In this document: in pieces, positions 36,698-48,283 of the stretch | Numbering within the stretch: the first letter of the stretch is position 1 | How the letters are laid out: the number at the start of each line of letters is the position of its first letter | From: an uncultured Rhodospirillaceae bacterium | GTDB lineage: Bacteria > Pseudomonadota > Alphaproteobacteria > UBA8366 | Assembly (NCBI GenBank): GCA_913043025.1 | Contig: CAJWLM010000009.1 | Coordinates: 1-64,000, forward strand | Length of the DNA: 64,000 nt | Reading direction: 5' to 3' | Translations under genes and position numbers: made by a program | Notes under the pieces: model-generated | Database searches by the model: none | Told to the model about the DNA's origin: nothing | The model's input: the letters and a program-made list of their open reading frames with translations, nothing else

Positions 36698-37929
36698 TCT
36701 GCAACAACCTTACTCTGAACAGCTTCTAAATATTTATCACTGTTGGCAAGAAACACCTTTATGTTGCGAATTGCTTGTCGGATACGCTGAGTGTTTTCTA
36801 CAAGGGCTAATCTGCAATACCCCTCTCCATACTCACCAAAGCCAACACCGGGCGAAACGGCAACGTTTGCCTCTGAAAGGAGTAACTTAGAAAATTCTAA
36901 TGAACCTAAATTCGCGAATGATGCAGGTAACGGGGCCCAAGCAAACATCGTAGCCTTAGGACTTGGCACAGTCCAACCTGCGTTGGCAAGCCCATCAATA
37001 AGCACGTCACGACGTTTACAATAGAGTTCTCGCATAGATTCAACGCAGTCTTGTGGACCATTTAGAGCAGCTGCTGCTGCAACTTGGATCGGTGTAAATG
37101 CACCATAATCTACATAAGACTTGACCCGAGCTAATGCAGCGATGAGTTTTTTGTTGCCTGCAGCAAATCCTAAACGCCAACCAGGCATTGAATAGGTTTT
37201 ACTCAACGAAGAAAATTCTACCGCAATTTCTCTCGCACCTTTAATCTGAAGTATCGAGGGTGGTGGCCCATGTTCAAAATACACTTCTGAATACGCCAAA
37301 TCAGAAAGTATCCAAATTTCATGTCGTTTGCAAAAATCAACAATTTCTCCAAAAAAGTCTAAAGATACAACCTCAGCTGTTGGATTAGACGGGAAATTTA
37401 TGACAACAGCGAGAGGCTTTGGAATTGAACGAGCAACAGCTTTCTCCAGCGCATCCATAAACTCAGTGCGCGCCTCCGGAGTTGAGACGTAAGCTGGCAG
37501 GTGACGCACTGAGCCACCGGCGATTATGAACCCAAAAGCATGTATCGGATAGGATGGATTTGGCGCCAAGATCATATCGCCGGGGCTCGTAATGGCTTGA
37601 GCGAGGTTCGCAAGTCCCTCTTTCGACCCTAACGTCGCGATAATTTCACTTTCTGGATCAAGGTCCACATTAAAACGGCGCTGATAATAAGCGGCCATTG
37701 CTTTTCTTAATCCCGGAATCCCGCGGCTGTTAGAATAACGATGTGTCTTAGGGTCTTGAACGCTTTCTACTAACTTATCGACAATATGCTGCGGGGTTGC
37801 ACTATCTGGATTTCCCATACCAAAATCAATTATATCTTCGCCTCGCGCGCGTGCCTCTGCCTTCATTTGATTAACCGCAGTAAAGACGTAAGGCGGTAAC
37901 CTTTTTATCCGATAAAAATTATCGTCCAT
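36694..37929 (-). CDS. Class I/II PLP aminotransferase (AlaC/AspC-like)
   Basis: IIDFGMGNPDSATPQHIVDKL; VVINFPSNPTAEVVSLDFF; SLSKTYSMPGWRLGFAAG. Confidence 0.9.
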   Translation of the reverse strand: MDDNFYRIKRLPPYVFTAVNQMKAEARARGEDIIDFGMGNPDSATPQHIVDKLVESVQDPKTHRYSNSRGIPGLRKAMAAYYQRRFNVDLDPESEIIATLGSKEGLANLAQAITSPGDMILAPNPSYPIHAFGFIIAGGSVRHLPAYVSTPEARTEFMDALEKAVARSIPKPLAVVINFPSNPTAEVVSLDFFGEIVDFCKRHEIWILSDLAYSEVYFEHGPPPSILQIKGAREIAVEFSSLSKTYSMPGWRLGFAAGNKKLIAALARVKSYVDYGAFTPIQVAAAAALNGPQDCVESMRELYCKRRDVLIDGLANAGWTVPSPKATMFAWAPLPASFANLGSLEFSKLLLSEANVAVSPGVGFGEYGEGYCRLALVENTQRIRQAIRNIKVFLANSDKYLEAVQSKVVAE

Positions 37930-38025
37930 CAGTTATTCCAGTAACTAGAATGTTAAAATAGGGACAGCCAGCCATTTATTTAAACATGAAATTTAGCTTC
38001 GTCGAGTTACAATTAGCCCACAGAG

Positions 38026-39480
38026 CTACAAGCCACTGACATATTCTAAATAAACCTCCGCGCGGCGATTTCCAGCTGCACCATTTGAAGAATATTCAGC
38101 ATAGACCGGACTATCTGCACCATGAGCTACCACGTCAATATACCTCGCTGGAACTCCATTTCTAACTAGCTCAGCTGCTACTGAATTAGCACGATCGAGC
38201 GATACTTTGAAATTAACTAATTTGCCGCGCCCTGGGTCGTGACTTGCCGTTGTTCCACTCGAATGACCTATTATCCTTATGGCGCCGCCGGTTTCCTCGA
38301 ACATTTCTACAACATCATGCACGACTGCACGATCTCTAGCTTGAAGCCGAGATGATCCATTACCAAAATAGATTGTTGCAACCTGGACAGTTTGCGGCGT
38401 CCGGCTCAAGGGCAATCTCGTCTCATCCACCCCCGAACTTGCATCTCCAATTTCCTGAGCTGTGCCCTTTGAGTAAGCTTGAACAGCAGCGGGGCGTTTG
38501 TTCAGAGCGGGTGGGGATGGCGGTGGATCAGATTTTCGCCGCGCCACTTTTGGCACGGCAGCGACAGTACGCGGAATGCCTACAGGAGTGGCAAACCGTT
38601 TGTTATCATCACGTTGATAAGCAACCGGAGGCGGAGGTGGCGGCACTATCCCCGGCACCGGGGTTTGGGATTTTTCCGAACCCAATGATGCGTTAAGAGG
38701 CCTTTTTTTATCAGCAAACACGGGTACCGATTTCATGCCATTTGATGTGCTACTTTTCATTACTGCAGGTGACGCTAGGAGTTGCGGCGCCGGAACAGTA
38801 GCTGTTTTGGTTGTTGGAGTGTTTGTGCCGCCTGAGCTGCTCAATACCTTTTGAGACGGGGCGAGGTTGGACTTTTTTGCACTACTTGGAACACCGCTCA
38901 ATTTCGGAGCCATCACTCTCTGAGCCTCAACCGCTGATACTGGCGCCGCACTTGGAGGAGGTGGAGTAATAGCCGAACTAGCTCTGAGCACCTTATCAGT
39001 GTACTGAGCATTTTTACTGTCGGCAACCAAGGTATCTGCAAGTTTTTTATGCTCAATGCGGCGCGCTAAAGCCGCCTCATTCGCGGGCCGGTCCGGAATA
39101 TTACCAAGCTTTGGATATCTTTTGTCCAGCCTATTATCACCATACAACATACTCGAAGGGGTTTTTGCAGACCTCGATTTACGTTTTGACCCAACCTCCT
39201 CGTCTGGATTAGCATCCTCTGTTTCTGTCTTTTTCGAGCCTTTTCCTTCAGCTCGATTGATTCCATTTGTTTGAGAGGTTTTACTTGAAGCCTTCTCATC
39301 TTCATCATCAATCCAGTTCAAGGGATTAACTATTTTAGCCGCATCTACAACGCTATCACTGACGGCATCCATGGTACTACAGGCCCCCAGCAATGAACCG
39401 ATTGCAATAGCAACACAGATCCGAAGGTGACGAAGTAGCTGATTGAGGCAGAAGGCACTATTATTCATTAATTTGATCAC
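38026..39480 (-). CDS. OmpA-domain lipoprotein
   Basis: Lipobox LLGAC; Pro-rich linker; C-terminal IYFGNGSSRLQARDRAVVHDVV...IRIIGHSSG...NRRAEVYLEY. Confidence 0.8.
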   Translation of the reverse strand: MIKLMNNSAFCLNQLLRHLRICVAIAIGSLLGACSTMDAVSDSVVDAAKIVNPLNWIDDEDEKASSKTSQTNGINRAEGKGSKKTETEDANPDEEVGSKRKSRSAKTPSSMLYGDNRLDKRYPKLGNIPDRPANEAALARRIEHKKLADTLVADSKNAQYTDKVLRASSAITPPPPSAAPVSAVEAQRVMAPKLSGVPSSAKKSNLAPSQKVLSSSGGTNTPTTKTATVPAPQLLASPAVMKSSTSNGMKSVPVFADKKRPLNASLGSEKSQTPVPGIVPPPPPPVAYQRDDNKRFATPVGIPRTVAAVPKVARRKSDPPPSPPALNKRPAAVQAYSKGTAQEIGDASSGVDETRLPLSRTPQTVQVATIYFGNGSSRLQARDRAVVHDVVEMFEETGGAIRIIGHSSGTTASHDPGRGKLVNFKVSLDRANSVAAELVRNGVPARYIDVVAHGADSPVYAEYSSNGAAGNRRAEVYLEYVSGL

Positions 39481-39657
39481 CCGCTTTAACCTTCCTAGTC
39501 TTTTCGCATAAATAACATATCAGTGCATGACCTTACGAATTCAATAGTGTAAAATCGATATTGGAAAGAAAACAATTTTTTTTTATAAGTAAAAATCAGC
39601 GTAATGCTAATTATTTGCATTTCATGCAAAATGTAGACCAAGTATAGGCAAAAAATC

Positions 39658-41466
39658 ATGGGTGATCAATCACGCAACGAACGAAAGGCACCAGACCCGA
39701 TCGAATACTCACGAGTTTGGATAGATATAGCCTCCAAAAGTCAAAAAATCGTATCAGAGTTCGTGCGGCGTCAGCAAGCCAAGTGTCACAAAGAGCAGTT
39801 TGCAGATCCACTCAATGTCAGCCATGCTTTCATAGAATTCACCCGCCAAATTATGAGCGATCCAACTAAATTGGCTCAAAACCAGCTCGCACTCTGGCAA
39901 GATTATATGGCCCTTTGGCAAAATACCGCCGACAAAATCGCTGGAAAAAATACTGACCCAGTGATTTCACCATCTCAGAGTGACTTTCGCTTCCGTGACA
40001 AGGATTGGCATGAAAATACTATTTTTGACTTCATAAAGCAGTCGTATTTGCTCACTACGCGTTGGATGCAAAGCACTGTCAAAAATACGGAAGGCCTAGA
40101 TGATAAAACAATGCAGAAATTGGATTTTTATACACGTCAATTTGCTGATGCAATGGCTCCAACAAATTTTGTTATGACCAACCCTAAGGTGCTAAAAGAA
40201 ACAATCGAGCGCGGCGGTCAGAACTTAGTCCAAGGGCTAGATAATTTATTAGAAGACTTAGAGAATAGTGAAGATCAACTGCGAATTAAAATGGTTGAGG
40301 AAGACGCATTTGAGCTCGGCAAGGACATAGCGGTCACTCCCGGGAAAATAGTCTATCAAAATGATCTGTTGCAACTCATCCAGTATAATCCAACAACGCC
40401 TACAGTTAGCAAAACCCCGCTCCTGATAATACCTCCATGGATTAACAAATATTACATATTAGACCTACAAGAAAAGAATTCATTCGTAAAATGGGCAATA
40501 GACCAGGGAATCACAATTTTTATGGTTTCGTGGGTCAACCCAGACGAAAAATTGTCTGAAAAAACTTTCGAGGATTATATTATAGAGGGCCCGTTAGCTT
40601 GCTTAGAAGCTATACAAGCAGCCACTGGGGAAGCAGCTATCAATGTGATCGGTTATTGCCTCGGAGGAACGTTACTCGCCGCAACATTGGCGCTTCTGGA
40701 GAGAAAAAGCGAAAAATTGAAACCATCCATAAAATCTGCAACATTTTTCACGACGATGGTTGATTTTGAACGAGCTGGAGAGTTGGGCGTCTTTATTGAT
40801 GAGGAACAGCTTACTCAGCTTGAGGCAAAAATGAATAATCAGGGCTATCTAAAAGGAACAGAGATGGCAGCTACATTCAATATGCTTCGCGCTAACGATT
40901 TAATATGGTCTTTCGTTATTAACAACTACCTAATGGGACGCGATCCATTCCCATTTGATCTGCTTTTTTGGAACTCGGACAGCACTCGTATGCCTGCAGC
41001 AATGCATAGTTTTTATCTACGCAAAATGTATCTTGAAAACAAATTGATTCAAAAGGATGCACTCAATTTTTGCGGTACACCGATTGATCTGTCACGAATT
41101 AGGACTCCCTCCTTTATTCTATCTGCCCGTGATGATCATATTGCACCATGGAAATCTACATATGCGGCTATGCAAATCTTCAAAGGTCCGGTGAGGTTCT
41201 GCCTCGCAACTTCTGGGCATATCGCGGGAGTTATTAATCCCCCGTGTGCAACTAAATATTCGTATTGGTCAAACTCTAAAAATCCAGTAACTCCTGAGGT
41301 TTGGCTTGAAGATGCTACTGAGTGCCCTGGCTCTTGGTGGCCAGAGTGGGCTGAATGGTTAAAAAAATATAGCGGCGCCGAGATTAAGGCGCGTATCCCC
41401 GGGGAAAGAGCTCTTGATGTAATAGAGGATGCGCCCGGCTCTTATGTGCTAACGAGGGTTGACTGA
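39658..41466 (+). CDS. phaC: Class I poly(3-hydroxyalkanoate) synthase
   Basis: LLIIPPWINKYYILDLQEKNSFVKWAIDQGITIFMVSWVNPDE; lipase-like box GYCLGGTLLAATLAL. Confidence 0.92.
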   Translation: MGDQSRNERKAPDPIEYSRVWIDIASKSQKIVSEFVRRQQAKCHKEQFADPLNVSHAFIEFTRQIMSDPTKLAQNQLALWQDYMALWQNTADKIAGKNTDPVISPSQSDFRFRDKDWHENTIFDFIKQSYLLTTRWMQSTVKNTEGLDDKTMQKLDFYTRQFADAMAPTNFVMTNPKVLKETIERGGQNLVQGLDNLLEDLENSEDQLRIKMVEEDAFELGKDIAVTPGKIVYQNDLLQLIQYNPTTPTVSKTPLLIIPPWINKYYILDLQEKNSFVKWAIDQGITIFMVSWVNPDEKLSEKTFEDYIIEGPLACLEAIQAATGEAAINVIGYCLGGTLLAATLALLERKSEKLKPSIKSATFFTTMVDFERAGELGVFIDEEQLTQLEAKMNNQGYLKGTEMAATFNMLRANDLIWSFVINNYLMGRDPFPFDLLFWNSDSTRMPAAMHSFYLRKMYLENKLIQKDALNFCGTPIDLSRIRTPSFILSARDDHIAPWKSTYAAMQIFKGPVRFCLATSGHIAGVINPPCATKYSYWSNSKNPVTPEVWLEDATECPGSWWPEWAEWLKKYSGAEIKARIPGERALDVIEDAPGSYVLTRVD

Positions 41467-41477
41467 AGGCCACGTTC

Positions 41478-42560
41478 TTAAGGAAATAAAGTTAATTGGT
41501 CGAGCCCCATTGTTTCAGGCAAGCCGCACATTAAATTCATGTTTTGTATAGCCTGCCCTGCTGCACCCTTCACTAGGTTATCAGTCGCTGACACTATTAT
41601 TGCACGACCAGGCAAACGGTCACTACTGACACTCATGTGACATTGATTAGAACCCCGAACATCGCGTGTTGAAGGGGCACCATCCTGAAGGACGTGCACA
41701 AACGGTTCTTCAGCGTAACGGTTTTTTAAACATGCACGAAGATCTTTCTCTGTTGTTTTACCTGTGAGCCGAACATAGGTGGTAGAAAGTATTCCTCTAT
41801 TCATTGGCATGAGGTGGGGCGTGAAAGATACTAAGACTTGACTATTAGCAGCTCTGCTGAGTTCTTGATCAATCTCAGGTGCGTGACGGTGAGCACCTAT
41901 GCCATAGGCATGCGTTCCCTCACTCACCTCCGCATGCAAATTAGCCTGTTTCTGAGAGCGCCCTGCGCCGCTGACGCCTGATTTTGCATCTATAATAATG
42001 TCATCCTTGGCTATGAGACCTTCTTCAAGTAGCGGAATAAGCGGCAACTCTGCAGTAGTTGTATAGCACCCTGGGTTGGCACAAAGCCGAGTATTACGAA
42101 TGGAAGCACGATAGATTTCAGTTAGCCCGTATACTGCTTCACTTTGAAGATCAGGCGCCTGATGGGGATGCCCGTACCATTTAGCGTAAACATCAACGTC
42201 TCTGAATCGAAAATCAGCTGACAGGTCGACAATTTTTTTCTTTGGGTGATTTTTGAAAATTGCACTTATTACCTTCTGTGTTGTGCCATGGGGTAAGGCG
42301 CAGAAAATCGCATCAGCTTTATCAGCATCCATCTCATCGAGAGAAACCAGATCTGGCAATGAGAGATGTGCAAGGTGCGGGAATACCGCCGCTATCGTTT
42401 TACCCGAATGCCGATCCGCAGTAACAAACTTAATTTCCATTTCATAATGGTTATGTAACAAACGTATCAGCTCGGCGCCCGTATAACCTGATGCACCCAA
42501 TATACCAACTGAGATGGGAGACGTTGAACCGACCTTATTGACTTTTGTTGTGTATGCCAT
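41478..42560 (-). CDS. argC: N-acetyl-gamma-glutamyl-phosphate reductase
   Basis: VGILGASGYTGAELIRLLHNH; ANPGCYTTTAELPLIPLL; DAKSGVSGAGRSQK. Confidence 0.93.
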   Translation of the reverse strand: MAYTTKVNKVGSTSPISVGILGASGYTGAELIRLLHNHYEMEIKFVTADRHSGKTIAAVFPHLAHLSLPDLVSLDEMDADKADAIFCALPHGTTQKVISAIFKNHPKKKIVDLSADFRFRDVDVYAKWYGHPHQAPDLQSEAVYGLTEIYRASIRNTRLCANPGCYTTTAELPLIPLLEEGLIAKDDIIIDAKSGVSGAGRSQKQANLHAEVSEGTHAYGIGAHRHAPEIDQELSRAANSQVLVSFTPHLMPMNRGILSTTYVRLTGKTTEKDLRACLKNRYAEEPFVHVLQDGAPSTRDVRGSNQCHMSVSSDRLPGRAIIVSATDNLVKGAAGQAIQNMNLMCGLPETMGLDQLTLFP

Positions 42561-42730
42561 GCTCTATAAACCCTATCCAGCAAGTCGATGTTCGGTCTTT
42601 TTACGTAATATTTAATGGAATGAAAGGCAAGAAGGTGTTGCGCAAGCACGACACATGGGGCGATACCAATATTCATGACCACGTAAAACTAAACTTTTGT
42701 CCGAAGATACCATGTGATTTCTCTTTGCCT

Positions 42731-43030
42731 CTATGAATTTTTTGAAGCTCGGGGAACAGGCATCCAGTCGGCTGCCGCAATTGTTTCCCTGAAATCATCG
42801 TTATTAAAACATACCTCAGATCCTATGCCGATGGTCTCTAGGGTATACCATTCCCCTGCTTTCACCAGTGCACCGGCACCACCATTTTCCAAATGAGTGG
42901 ACTGCGCATCATGACCATTTGGCGAGACGGTCAAAACAACATTATCACCACTAGTAACCTTTAGTTCTAAGTCACGGTCTGCCGATCGCCATGACAGATA
43001 TCTATCCAAATCAAGCACGACTTTTTTCAT
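42731..43030 (-). CDS. Hypothetical protein
   Basis: 99-aa ORF, no recognised motif. Confidence 0.4.
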   Translation of the reverse strand: MKKVVLDLDRYLSWRSADRDLELKVTSGDNVVLTVSPNGHDAQSTHLENGGAGALVKAGEWYTLETIGIGSEVCFNNDDFRETIAAADWMPVPRASKNS

Positions 43031-43133
43031 AACTCAGAGATAGCCTACTTGATAGATGTGCACCGACCACATGTCTCGGCAACACGATAGACTGTGCGGC
43101 ACATTTTTTCGATTTCTTCCCAGGTAATGGCTT

Positions 43134-43715
43134 TTACCGTTTCGAGAACTGGAAAGACCGCCTTGCCTTACGTTTCCCATATTTTTTCCGCTCCACAACC
43201 CGGGAGTCGCGAGTTAGAAAGCCGCCTTGTTTCAAGGCTGGGCGTAGTGTGGGTTCGAAATTCACGAGGGCCTTAGAAATCCCATGACGCACAGCGCCTG
43301 CTTGCCCCGAGAGACCACCGCCAGTCACTGTGCACGTCACGTCATACTGTTTATGCCGAGCAGCCGCCTGGAAAGGCTGATCAATAACCATTCTTAATAC
43401 TGGGCGAGCGAAATAACGCTCGATTTCACGACCGTTCACCTTTACCGTCCCACTACCAGGCTTTATCCATACCCGTGCTACAGCATTTTTCCGCTTACCT
43501 GTCGCATAAGCACGCCCTTGCTTGTCGAGCTGAGGTGCTACAGGCCCACTAGGGTCGACTAGTTCCTCATTTCTCATTGCATCACCAAGAGCAGAGAGAT
43601 CGCCAATTTTGGTACCAGCTTCTGTCCCTGTCTCGACCGGTATCGAACCAGTGTTGTCGTCTACAACAGGTGTATCCAAGGCTGATGTTTCCTGCTTTTC
43701 CAAATCATCGGCCAT
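43134..43715 (-). CDS. rpsI: 30S ribosomal protein S9 (with N-terminal extension)
   Basis: [33 protein letters not shown]...[27 protein letters not shown]. Confidence 0.95.
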   Translation of the reverse strand: MADDLEKQETSALDTPVVDDNTGSIPVETGTEAGTKIGDLSALGDAMRNEELVDPSGPVAPQLDKQGRAYATGKRKNAVARVWIKPGSGTVKVNGREIERYFARPVLRMVIDQPFQAAARHKQYDVTCTVTGGGLSGQAGAVRHGISKALVNFEPTLRPALKQGGFLTRDSRVVERKKYGKRKARRSFQFSKR

Positions 43716-43717
43716 GC

Positions 43718-44182
43718 CTAAGAACTCCGTTTGTTTTTATTATTCATAGAAGCAATATTGAGCTCCTGCGGCTTTTGCGCGTCGTGGGGATGTTCTGCAC
43801 CAGCATAAACTTTAAGATTTGAAAGTTGTGTTCTACCCAAGGAACCGCTCGGGACCATCCGCTGTACCGCTTTTTGCACTACTTTTCCGGGATTTTTACC
43901 CGCAAAAATTTCTTCCGGTGTTTCTGACTTAATACCACCTGGATAACCTGTGTGACGAAAATACACCTTATCGCTCTTTTTCTTGCCAGTCAGGGCCACT
44001 TTTTCGGCATTAATGACAATTACGTTATCTCCGCAATCCACGTGTGGCGTATAACTCGGTTTGTGTTTTCCACGCAAAATATTTGCTATAATAGATGCCA
44101 TTCTGCCAAGAACTAATCCATCAGCATCGACCAGAAACCATTTTTTTTCAACCTCGGCAGGCTTCATCGAGTATGTTTTCAT
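43718..44182 (-). CDS. rplM: 50S ribosomal protein L13
   Basis: [56 protein letters not shown]. Confidence 0.95.
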   Translation of the reverse strand: MKTYSMKPAEVEKKWFLVDADGLVLGRMASIIANILRGKHKPSYTPHVDCGDNVIVINAEKVALTGKKKSDKVYFRHTGYPGGIKSETPEEIFAGKNPGKVVQKAVQRMVPSGSLGRTQLSNLKVYAGAEHPHDAQKPQELNIASMNNKNKRSS

Positions 44183-44828
44183 TATTTGAGCTCCGACGGG
44201 TTAAATCCAGAAATTTTAATCAGTACATATGACAAAAAAAGACCCGGTGTCAATAAACCTTATATCAACTTTATTCAATAAAATCATATGAATGTACGGC
44301 GGTATTCAGATACCTCTACTTAATTGTAATGTTTTTTTTAAAAAATGAGCGTGATTGTCAGATATGCGTTGTAGGAAAAAGTGAGTAACGTTCCATGACC
44401 GACAATCATAATACAAGTCATTAATCGCGAAATTTCTAAAGAATTACATGACTGACAATTTGGCGCAATTGAGTTTCACATTAAGATCATTTATGTACAG
44501 TGCTTTTCAAGCCACAAAAAATTGAGGATCGACAACTTACTTTTTTATTGTCGCGCAGCTTAATCGCGCCCTCAAGCATAGACTTGTCTGAACAATGGGA
44601 TAGCTTTTGGCGCTAATTGAGCCAAACATCGTATTGGACTAATTATTTGGGAAGTTACTATGAGGGTTTTAATTTGGATCGTAACTTAAATCAAATGCGC
44701 CAACTTGAAGACGAGCAAGCTATATTTGTACCATTCCATGATAATGCAGACGTGATACAAGTATTCTCTAGATTATCGCGGACAGTAAATGCAGCTACAC
44801 AAGGTTGGGCGAGACCGAAATATTTGAC

Positions 44829-45281
44829 ATGATGACTTTGTTAACATCGGCTTATACCTCGGATGCGGTTATAAAAGAAATTCTTGAGACAACACGTGTA
44901 ATTGCGTTGATCGGAGCTAGCGACAAGCCAAATAGACCGAGCTATTCCGTGATGAAATATTTAAAAATAATGGGTTATCAGGTAATTCCGGTAAATCCAT
45001 TTAAAGCCGGCAAAGAAATTTTGGGAGAGCCCGTTTTTGGATCTCTTTCTGAAATTAACACGCCGATTGATATGGTCGATATCTTTCGCAAACCTAGTGA
45101 AACGGTACAAATAATCGATGCGGCGATTGCCGCAAATGCAAAAGCGATATGGATGCAGATTGGGGTCGTAAACCAAGAGGCAGCAAAACGCGCCACGGCT
45201 GCCGGTCTACAGGTCATAATGAACCGTTGTCCAAAAATTGAAATACCTCGCTTAAAAATTAGATCGGCGAACAAAGAGTGA
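44829..45281 (+). CDS. CoA-binding domain protein (YccU-like)
   Basis: VIALIGASDKPNRPSYSVMKYLKIMGYQVIPVNPFKAGKEILGEPVFGSL; IWMQIGVVNQEAAKRATAAGLQVIMNRCPKIE. Confidence 0.88.
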   Translation: MMTLLTSAYTSDAVIKEILETTRVIALIGASDKPNRPSYSVMKYLKIMGYQVIPVNPFKAGKEILGEPVFGSLSEINTPIDMVDIFRKPSETVQIIDAAIAANAKAIWMQIGVVNQEAAKRATAAGLQVIMNRCPKIEIPRLKIRSANKE

Positions 45282-45288
45282 TTGTTGT

Positions 45289-46257
45289 ATGGCAGCTTTG
45301 GACATAAACATCGGACTTAATGCTGTGATTATGGCCGTTACCGAGGGTGCACCGAGGGTATTAACGGTTCATAAAGGTATATTATCCGAATATGCGCCCG
45401 CCGAGGATCGCCCTACCGCACTTCCGTTCGGTCCATTCGAACCAAATAGACACAGAACACTGGAGTTAGGCCTTCGCGAGTGGGTAGAAGAGCAAACCGG
45501 TCTGAGCCTGGGATACGTAGAACAACTTTATACTTTCGGTGATCGTAACCGTGATCCCCGCGAGCGAGCTGATGGATCGAGGGTAGTCTCGATTGGTTAC
45601 CTTGCATTGGTAAGAGAAAACTCACCCTTTAGAACAAAGGATGCTGAGTGGGTAAATTGTTACGACTTTTTGCCTTGGGAAGATTGGCGAAAAGGCCGAC
45701 CACCACTACTGGATCAATTTATTTTTCCCGCTCTCGACAGATGGATTGTGGCCGAACCAGAAGAGCAAATACAACGAGCTGAGCGCGCCTCTATAGCATT
45801 TGCGACAACTGACTCACGTTGGGATGTTGAAAGAGTTTTAGACCGGTATGAACTTCTGTATGAGGCCGGACTGGTAGTGGAAGCCAAACGTGATGCGGTG
45901 CTCAAAAAAAACGAAGTTAGTGTTGGGCGTTCTTTTGCTCTTGATCACCGGCGTATGCTTGCAACAGCGCTCGCACGTGTCCGGGGAAAAATAAAATATA
46001 GGCCATTAGTCTTCGAATTATTGGCGCCAACATTCACACTACTAAAGCTTCAAAACGTGGTTGAAGCTTTATCTGGAGTTGGACTACACAAGCAAAATTT
46101 TCGCCGCCTTGTGACAAATAATCGGTTAGTTGAACAAACCGGTAACATGGATACGGAGAGTAGAGGTCGACCTGCTGCCTTATTTCAATTTCGACGAGAT
46201 GCCGTTCGTGAACGTTCTCAACCAGGTGTCGGACTTCCAGTTAGGCAATCACCATAA
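45289..46257 (+). CDS. Nudix-fold NAD-biosynthesis transcriptional regulator (NadQ/NrtR-like)
   Basis: Nudix-like LREWVEEQTG; C-terminal winged-helix-like region (LLKLQNVVEALSGVGLHKQNFRRLV); directly upstream of nadA-nadC. Confidence 0.75.
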   Translation: MAALDINIGLNAVIMAVTEGAPRVLTVHKGILSEYAPAEDRPTALPFGPFEPNRHRTLELGLREWVEEQTGLSLGYVEQLYTFGDRNRDPRERADGSRVVSIGYLALVRENSPFRTKDAEWVNCYDFLPWEDWRKGRPPLLDQFIFPALDRWIVAEPEEQIQRAERASIAFATTDSRWDVERVLDRYELLYEAGLVVEAKRDAVLKKNEVSVGRSFALDHRRMLATALARVRGKIKYRPLVFELLAPTFTLLKLQNVVEALSGVGLHKQNFRRLVTNNRLVEQTGNMDTESRGRPAALFQFRRDAVRERSQPGVGLPVRQSP

Positions 46258-46339
46258 GCCAAAGCGCTTTTTATCAAAAACGCAAGCATACCCATAGCAT
46301 GATTTCGCCTATTGCTAATTGGGGCCGAGCAATATATAA

Positions 46340-46362
46340 TATATACTCAATTTGACTATATA
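46340..46362. promoter_or_regulatory. Candidate regulator operator upstream of nadA
   Basis: 23-nt imperfect palindrome TATATAC-TCAATTTGA-CTATATA in the promoter region of nadA. Confidence 0.5.
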
Positions 46363-46391
46363 TACAAGTTTTTTTGAGAAAAATACTAGGT

Positions 46392-47393
46392 ATGAGCGCA
46401 GTGTTAGACTATACGCCCGAAGTCGCCTCGGCGACAGCAGGAATATATGATCGAGTAAAGACGGTCATACCTGAAATCGAATGGCCATTTCACGCCCCAT
46501 ACATAGAGGCGATAAACGAACTCAAAAAACAGCGTAATGCCGTAATACTGGCACATAATTACCAAACTCCAGAGATATTTCACGGTGTAGGAGATATTGT
46601 TGGAGACTCTCTCGCTCTTGCGAGGGAAGCGGTCAATGTGGAGGCTGACGTTATTGTTTTGTGCGGTGTCCATTTTATGGCTGAAACGGCAAAGCTATTA
46701 AATCCAACCAAGACAGTATTATTGCCTGATATGCTCTCTGGCTGCTCGCTAGCGGATTCAATCACTGGTGCTGATGTACGCCTTTTAAAACAGAAATACC
46801 CCGACATCCCAATTGTTACCTACGTAAACACATCAGCTGAAGTGAAAGCAGAGTCTGATGTTTGTTGCACATCTGGAAATGCAGTGAAGGTGGTCGAAGG
46901 ATTGGGTGTAGACAAAGTTATTTGTATACCGGATGAATATCTTGCCAAATACATTGCGGGCCAAACAGACAAGGTAGAGATAATTGCATGGAAAGGGCAT
47001 TGCGAAGTTCACGAACGTTTTACCGCCGAAGAAATTAATGGATACCGTAAAAATTTCGAAGGTTTAGTCGTTATCGCACATCCAGAGTGTCCACCGGACG
47101 TGCTAGGCGCAGCAGACTTTGTGGGTTCCACTGCAGGTATGATTGATTACGTTGGCCAACAGAGACCACCCAAGGTGATGATGGTTACCGAATGTTCTAT
47201 GAGCGATAACGTAGCAGCAGAATATCCAGATGTAGAGTTCATACGGCCATGTAATTTATGCCCACACATGAAACGCATAACTCTTCCAGGAATTTTAGAA
47301 TCGCTTAAGACATTGTCGCCTGAGATAGAGGTTGATCCAGGTGTTGCCGCTGACGCTCGACGTTCTGTGGAACGTATGCTTGAGCTTAGTTGA
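46392..47393 (+). CDS. nadA: Quinolinate synthase
   Basis: [74 protein letters not shown]. Confidence 0.95.
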   Translation: MSAVLDYTPEVASATAGIYDRVKTVIPEIEWPFHAPYIEAINELKKQRNAVILAHNYQTPEIFHGVGDIVGDSLALAREAVNVEADVIVLCGVHFMAETAKLLNPTKTVLLPDMLSGCSLADSITGADVRLLKQKYPDIPIVTYVNTSAEVKAESDVCCTSGNAVKVVEGLGVDKVICIPDEYLAKYIAGQTDKVEIIAWKGHCEVHERFTAEEINGYRKNFEGLVVIAHPECPPDVLGAADFVGSTAGMIDYVGQQRPPKVMMVTECSMSDNVAAEYPDVEFIRPCNLCPHMKRITLPGILESLKTLSPEIEVDPGVAADARRSVERMLELS

Positions 47394-48283
47394 AATCAGA
47401 GACTACGGGAATGCTGATGGATAGCCGCCCTCCTCCACTTCCACCTCTAATATTTGAGCACTTAGTTCGGTGCGCATTAGAGGAAGATTTGGGACGTGCA
47501 GGCGATATTACAACAGATGCCATTATTGACATTGGGGCAGTTAGCGAAGCCGCTTTTATTGCCCGTGAGAAAGGAGTTATTGCGGGTCTCGGGGTTGTAA
47601 AATCGGTATTCCAACTACTTGACGATAAAGCTCAGTTTAACGAGCTTATGGAAGATGGGACAACCGTGGTGCCGGGTGACAAAATTGCTACGGTTGCTGG
47701 CCTTACTCGTACATTGCTAATGGGAGAGAGAACTGCTCTGAATTTTTTGTGCCGGCTATCAGGTATTGCAACGGCCACAGCCGAAATGGTGAGGGCGGTA
47801 AAAGACTATCGTGCAAGCATTGTATGCACACGAAAAACCACCCCTGGGCATCGCGTCATTGAGAAATATGCAATACGAGTCGGCGGTGGCGCAAATCATA
47901 GATTTGGTTTGGACGATGCCATGTTGATAAAAGATAACCACGTTTTATCTGCAGGCGGGGTGCTTAATGCCATTAAGAAAGCTAGGGCTAATGCCGGTCA
48001 TCTTGTGAAAATTGAAGTTGAAGTAGATACCCTTGAACAGCTCGATGCAGTTTTGCAACTTCACCCTCATAGCGCTGATGTAGTGATGTTGGATAATTTC
48101 ACACCAGCGAAGATTGTTGAGGCAGTTCGGAAAATTGACAAACGTATTTTAATAGAAATTTCGGGCGGCGTAACGAAAGACAACATTGCTGATTTTGCAG
48201 CTACTGGGGTGGATCTAATTTCTTCGGGCGCACTAACACACAGCGTCACCTCACTTGACATTGGCCTAGATTTTGGAAACTGA
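47390..48283 (+). CDS. nadC: Nicotinate-nucleotide pyrophosphorylase (carboxylating)
   Basis: [76 protein letters not shown]. Confidence 0.95.
   Translation: MKSETTGMLMDSRPPPLPPLIFEHLVRCALEEDLGRAGDITTDAIIDIGAVSEAAFIAREKGVIAGLGVVKSVFQLLDDKAQFNELMEDGTTVVPGDKIATVAGLTRTLLMGERTALNFLCRLSGIATATAEMVRAVKDYRASIVCTRKTTPGHRVIEKYAIRVGGGANHRFGLDDAMLIKDNHVLSAGGVLNAIKKARANAGHLVKIEVEVDTLEQLDAVLQLHPHSADVVMLDNFTPAKIVEAVRKIDKRILIEISGGVTKDNIADFAATGVDLISSGALTHSVTSLDIGLDFGN

Noticed and set aside
44617-44832. 71-aa plus-strand ORF ahead of the CoA-binding gene
   Set aside because: TTG start, no recognised motif; the ATGA-type overlap with the next gene is suggestive but not enough to call.
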